DNA of 9,870 nucleotides, taken from contig JABWAJ010000160.1 of NCBI GenBank assembly GCA_013361075.1, positions 1-9,870 on the forward strand, written 5' to 3'. Below the pieces are notes generated by a model that saw nothing but the letters and a program-made list of their open reading frames with translations, was not told the DNA's origin and did no database searches. This document shows, piece by piece, positions 6,607-9,870 of the stretch. The position numbers and the translations under genes were made by a program. This DNA is from Saprospiraceae bacterium. GTDB taxonomy: Bacteria > Bacteroidota > Bacteroidia > Chitinophagales > Saprospiraceae. Positions within the stretch are counted from its first letter, which is position 1, and every line of letters begins with the position of its first letter.

Positions 6607-6924
6607 GATTTGAAATGCGAACGTGGCCACGTCGCCCGTGCAACCGTTAGGGGGGACAATCCAAAAAATAATTCATATTGAATAAACAGGTAAGCCTGGC
6701 ACAGTTTCTGGAACACTCCTGCGGCTCACTGACTGACTTCAGTAGCTTGCTGGCATGTAACTTTAGCCATAGTCTCCTGAATGTTTCAGGAATATCTGCT
6801 ACCTTTAGGTCTGAACGGTTCGCATTCGGGGTACAGACTATGCTTCCCTGAAAACTTTTCTTAAGCAGAAAACCAATAACGAAGCAACCGCTTACTATAA
6901 CAAAGAAGCCAAAAAATACATCGT
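6607..6924. other. Leader of the DUF4157 gene, with hairpins
   Basis: Some 318 bases without a supported gene. Just after the previous stop lies the palindrome ACGTGGCCACGT (6621-6632), flanked by GCGA and TCGC; no T-run follows. A hairpin, TCCTGAA-TGT-TTCAGGA, occupies 6775-6791. A wider pair, TAGTCT (6770-6775) with AGACTA (6835-6840), could enclose it, and GTCTG/CAGAC offers an alternative pairing. I do not recognise a riboswitch class. No Shine-Dalgarno sequence precedes the ATG at 6925. Confidence 0.45.
6775..6791. repeat. 7-bp hairpin in the DUF4157 leader
   Basis: TCCTGAA (6775-6781), loop TGT, TTCAGGA (6785-6791): a perfect stem. It lies about 130 bases before the start codon at 6925, without a T-run, so a terminator is unlikely. 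Confidence 0.5.
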
Positions 6925-9870
6925 ATGAAAACATCTGCAAACAAGGAAAATTCCACTCCGTCCCCTCAACCGTTTTTCAACAAAAAGCAGGAAGTTAGCT
7001 TTTTATCCCCCACAAACGAGCCGGAGCAGCCTTTTTTCTCGCCAAATCCCGGGATTCAAAAAAAAACGGGCAGTCCTTTTTTTTCAGGCGGAGAAAATTT
7101 CGGCATCAATCCCGATTCCCCGCACTACTCACAACCGGCCATCCAGCCCAAGCTGACAATCAACGAACCCGACGACCCATACGAGCAGGAAGCGGATGCA
7201 ATGGCAGATCGCGTGATGCGTATGGAAGCCAATTCAGGCAATCCAGGTGACAACAAAGAGCAATCTGTTCAAATCCTGCCTTCGGCTACCTCCCACCTGC
7301 AACGCCAGGAAATAAGTGAGGAAGATCAACCGATTCAAATGATGCCGCTTCCCATTCAAAGAGAATGTGCGGAATGCGAAGCCAAAGAAAAGGAAGCCTT
7401 GCAAACCAAACCGCTCATGCGTAAATCGGAAGGCGGCGGCTATACCGCTTCTCCTCAACTGACCTCCCAACTCAACAGCAGCAAAGGCGGCGGCAATCCC
7501 CTGCCTAAACAGACGCTCAACGCCATGAACCAGGCCTTTGGCACGGATTTTTCAACCGTACGGATCCATACAGATGGAAAGGCAACGGAAATGAGTATGG
7601 GTATACGGGCAAAGGCCTTTACGCATGGCTCAGATATTTATTTTAATCAGGGGCAATATAACCCGGAATCCCGGGATGGAAAAAAGCTTCTGGCACACGA
7701 ATTGACGCATGTGGAACAGCAGTCGAATCATCATCATCTTCCCCCCCAAAGTCAGGTTCCGGGTATTCAGCTTCAGTCGGCTTCTTCTCCAGGCCAGAGT
7801 ACTTCGACCGTAGCATTACAAAATCGACCTGAATTTGCCCATTCCGGCTTTGATGAAGAGACTCACCCTGAAATAGTGAATCCCTGGTCTTCAGCGATGG
7901 AAAGCGAACTTTCCCGTCTTTCACGGTATGCCCGTGGTTTTGCTGACCGTGGTCGTTCTGAACTGGTTAATCCATTTCAGGACCAGGAAATTGCGCAGTT
8001 AAATCAGGAAATAATAGATTTTGTTAATCGTTTTCTTAGCGCCGGTTCAAGCCAGGATAGGGATCAAATGGTACAACTTGTACGGCGCTATTTGGATGGA
8101 TATTCCGGAGCAACCCCCACCCGTGATGATATCGAAGACAATGTAGAAAGGCAGCACGGCGGATATGATGCAATGGCAGCATTGATTGCACAACATAGTG
8201 GCGGCCCCCCAAGTGATCGGTGGAATTTATCCAATTCGCCCCAGCTAATGCAGTTATTGCACGATATGGGATATTGGCAGGATTTAGATCGCAGAGTAGT
8301 GGCAGCAGCTGAAGGGGAATATCAATCCTGGACCGATCCAGCCGATCCACAGGGAAGGCAGAGAAGTGAATCTCATCCGACATCTCATATTACAAATATT
8401 GAGCGTTTCCGGGCTTATTGGGAAGCTGGTGGTCGAACCGGTGCCGGAGCAACAACTGCTGCACAAGGGTCTTATACAGATGCCGCTGCTTTTCCGTGGA
8501 GCGCAGCATTCATCAGTTTTGTCATGAGGGAAGCTGGTGCCGGAGATACCTTTAATTACAGTACGGGTCACTCCTATTATGCCGTGGCAGCCCGTAACAA
8601 TGAACAGAACAATGAATCTGCGGTTACGCACCCTTCCCGGCTGCTGAATGCAGCATCTGAACCTGTACATGTAGGCGGGTTAATTCACCGAACCAGGAGT
8701 TCTGGCACAAGCGGAGTAACTTATGATAACCTTAGTCCGGGAGATAGAACACATGCAGATGTAGTGGTCGGAATTCAAATATATAATGCTGATGGGGTGC
8801 GCGTACCGGGTCACTATCAGGACATTATAGACAATACGGATGCTTCTGTGCTGTCCACCTTCCAGATATTTGCAGTAACAATTGGCGGCAATACCATTGA
8901 CCAGGAATTAAATCACAGTACGTCTACGATCAGAATAGATACACGGAGCAGGTCTGGTTCAGTCGCTGGCGTGGAGAATGAAACAGTTGGTCGTCGCTTC
9001 TGGCGGCTTAATTCAGACTTAACGATTGACAATTCATCATTACCCGGAACCATTAGTGTTTATGGCATCCAAAGGATGGAAAACCCTCCACGTTCGGACC
9101 AAAACGACGAAACGGGCGGCGTACATCGGCAGGAAGCGGATGTGGAGGCAGGCCGCGGGCTGCAGCACCTTAGTCCAGCCATTCAGCCAATGATACAACG
9201 TGTTGATTCACACGATATCGCCAGTAATGTGATGTCGGCCACAGGTAACGGCGGCGGGCGCCATCTTACGACCGATGTTTCCCTTGATGAACGAAGCCAG
9301 CGTCGTGTTTACGAGCGTATTGCAGCATTGCGGGAACGTGACCCGGTAACTGCCGGTGTGGAATTCGAAGCAATGGACACCGATGCACGCTCAGCCGCCC
9401 TGGCTGAGGCAGTGACCTGGTTTCAGGGGCAAGAGCAATTTCAAAGTCTGATCACCCAAATACGCGGAGACAATGAAGTTCCCGGCGACGCTGAACATAT
9501 GCCCATGTTCTACGATGCCCGATCGGAATACAATCCAAGCCATGAAGGATCGGATTATTCATCTCAGCGAGCTACATACACGAGTGGGTTGGTTCAACTC
9601 AATGATGTAACCATGCAGGCGCTTGCAAATGCGTGGCCACAATCCTTGTTTGGGCATCTCATGACGGAGGCCCAGGCATATGATGTGTTGCGTCAAATGG
9701 TGATTGCAAGAGGGCTGCCTTTCAACACAGAAAATGTAAATGTTATTGGCATGCGGGCTTTCCAAGGTGGTGCCATACATGACAATGGTGAAGTAGGAGG
9801 AGGTTCACACCGGCCTTTCACTGAGCAAAATCGCTACGACGACACCACCTTTATTCTTTCACAGCGCGAT
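6925..9870 (+). CDS. DUF4157-DUF2272 multidomain protein, probable eCIS-linked cargo (3' end missing)
   Basis: The frame opens at ATG 6925 and is still open at the window end (982 codons visible). Residues 1-72 are low-complexity and repeat PFF at 16-18, 36-38 and 51-53. A segment typical of DUF4157 proteins follows (73-100: QPKLTINEPDDPYEQEADAM, then ADRVMRM). Residues 101-190 are a linker with IQ-type motifs and a CxxC pair (Cys148, Cys151). DUF4157 proper lies at about 193-266: FGTDFSTVRIHTDGKA (205-220), then the zinc-metallopeptidase-like motif HELTH (258-262). A DUF2272-like domain spans about 490-665, with PWSAAFISFVMREAGA (524-539), GHSYY (548-552), THADVVVGI (609-617) and IGGNTIDQEL (653-662). 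It resembles NlpC/P60-CHAP folds, but Ser526 stands where those have cysteine. A second IQ-rich linker (715-759) leads to an unnamed domain (about 770 onward). DUF4157 is known to be strongly associated with eCIS loci, so a loaded effector is inferred, not shown. No signal peptide is present. Confidence 0.88.
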   Translation, partial: MKTSANKENSTPSPQPFFNKKQEVSFLSPTNEPEQPFFSPNPGIQKKTGSPFFSGGENFGINPDSPHYSQPAIQPKLTINEPDDPYEQEADAMADRVMRMEANSGNPGDNKEQSVQILPSATSHLQRQEISEEDQPIQMMPLPIQRECAECEAKEKEALQTKPLMRKSEGGGYTASPQLTSQLNSSKGGGNPLPKQTLNAMNQAFGTDFSTVRIHTDGKATEMSMGIRAKAFTHGSDIYFNQGQYNPESRDGKKLLAHELTHVEQQSNHHHLPPQSQVPGIQLQSASSPGQSTSTVALQNRPEFAHSGFDEETHPEIVNPWSSAMESELSRLSRYARGFADRGRSELVNPFQDQEIAQLNQEIIDFVNRFLSAGSSQDRDQMVQLVRRYLDGYSGATPTRDDIEDNVERQHGGYDAMAALIAQHSGGPPSDRWNLSNSPQLMQLLHDMGYWQDLDRRVVAAAEGEYQSWTDPADPQGRQRSESHPTSHITNIERFRAYWEAGGRTGAGATTAAQGSYTDAAAFPWSAAFISFVMREAGAGDTFNYSTGHSYYAVAARNNEQNNESAVTHPSRLLNAASEPVHVGGLIHRTRSSGTSGVTYDNLSPGDRTHADVVVGIQIYNADGVRVPGHYQDIIDNTDASVLSTFQIFAVTIGGNTIDQELNHSTSTIRIDTRSRSGSVAGVENETVGRRFWRLNSDLTIDNSSLPGTISVYGIQRMENPPRSDQNDETGGVHRQEADVEAGRGLQHLSPAIQPMIQRVDSHDIASNVMSATGNGGGRHLTTDVSLDERSQRRVYERIAALRERDPVTAGVEFEAMDTDARSAALAEAVTWFQGQEQFQSLITQIRGDNEVPGDAEHMPMFYDARSEYNPSHEGSDYSSQRATYTSGLVQLNDVTMQALANAWPQSLFGHLMTEAQAYDVLRQMVIARGLPFNTENVNVIGMRAFQGGAIHDNGEVGGGSHRPFTEQNRYDDTTFILSQRD

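Noticed and set aside
6647..6940. Reverse frame of 97 codons with a hydrophobic start
   Set aside because: It overlaps the 5' end of the DUF4157 gene in the opposite direction, and the remainder has no domain. A membrane-like start alone is weak evidence.

Overview
The window looks like chromosomal DNA of a member of the Bacteroidota, most likely a saprospirian relative (inference). The main evidence is a long secreted Ig-like/SprB-like protein that ends in the gliding-motility-associated C-terminal domain, which is the type B signal of the type IX secretion system (T9SS). Supporting evidence is the lack of strong Shine-Dalgarno sequences before most starts, and a DUF4157 protein of the kind linked to extracellular contractile injection systems (eCIS). 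I support four protein genes, all on the + strand. No rRNA, tRNA or CRISPR array was seen.

Layout. Bases 1-727 hold no convincing gene. They carry a perfect hairpin (45-70), a nested inverted repeat (165-306) and copy 1 of a dispersed repeat (509-627). Bases 728-4780 encode a 1350-residue T9SS-exported surface protein built of Ig-like, tandem 41-residue and SprB-like units. Bases 4781-5037 hold a large imperfect palindrome and copy 2 of the dispersed repeat. A small DinB-fold protein follows at 5038-5508. Bases 5509-6066 are gene-free and contain a 227-bp element with 21-bp terminal inverted repeats, which looks like a non-autonomous (MITE-like) element. Bases 6067-6606 encode a small exported protein, probably an outer-membrane beta-barrel. 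A 318-base leader with hairpins precedes the last gene, which starts at 6925 and is still open at the window end (982 codons visible).

The last gene is the most interesting one. It joins an N-terminal segment with repeated PFF and IQ motifs, a DUF4157 domain with an HELTH zinc-protease motif, a DUF2272-like domain related in shape to NlpC/P60-CHAP hydrolases, and a third C-terminal region that I cannot name. This is the architecture expected of a modular eCIS cargo or toxin, but no eCIS structural gene lies inside the window, so the link is inferred from family knowledge. The genes do not form an obvious pathway or operon. They are separated by long, repeat-rich spacers, which suggests an accessory region shaped by small mobile repeats.
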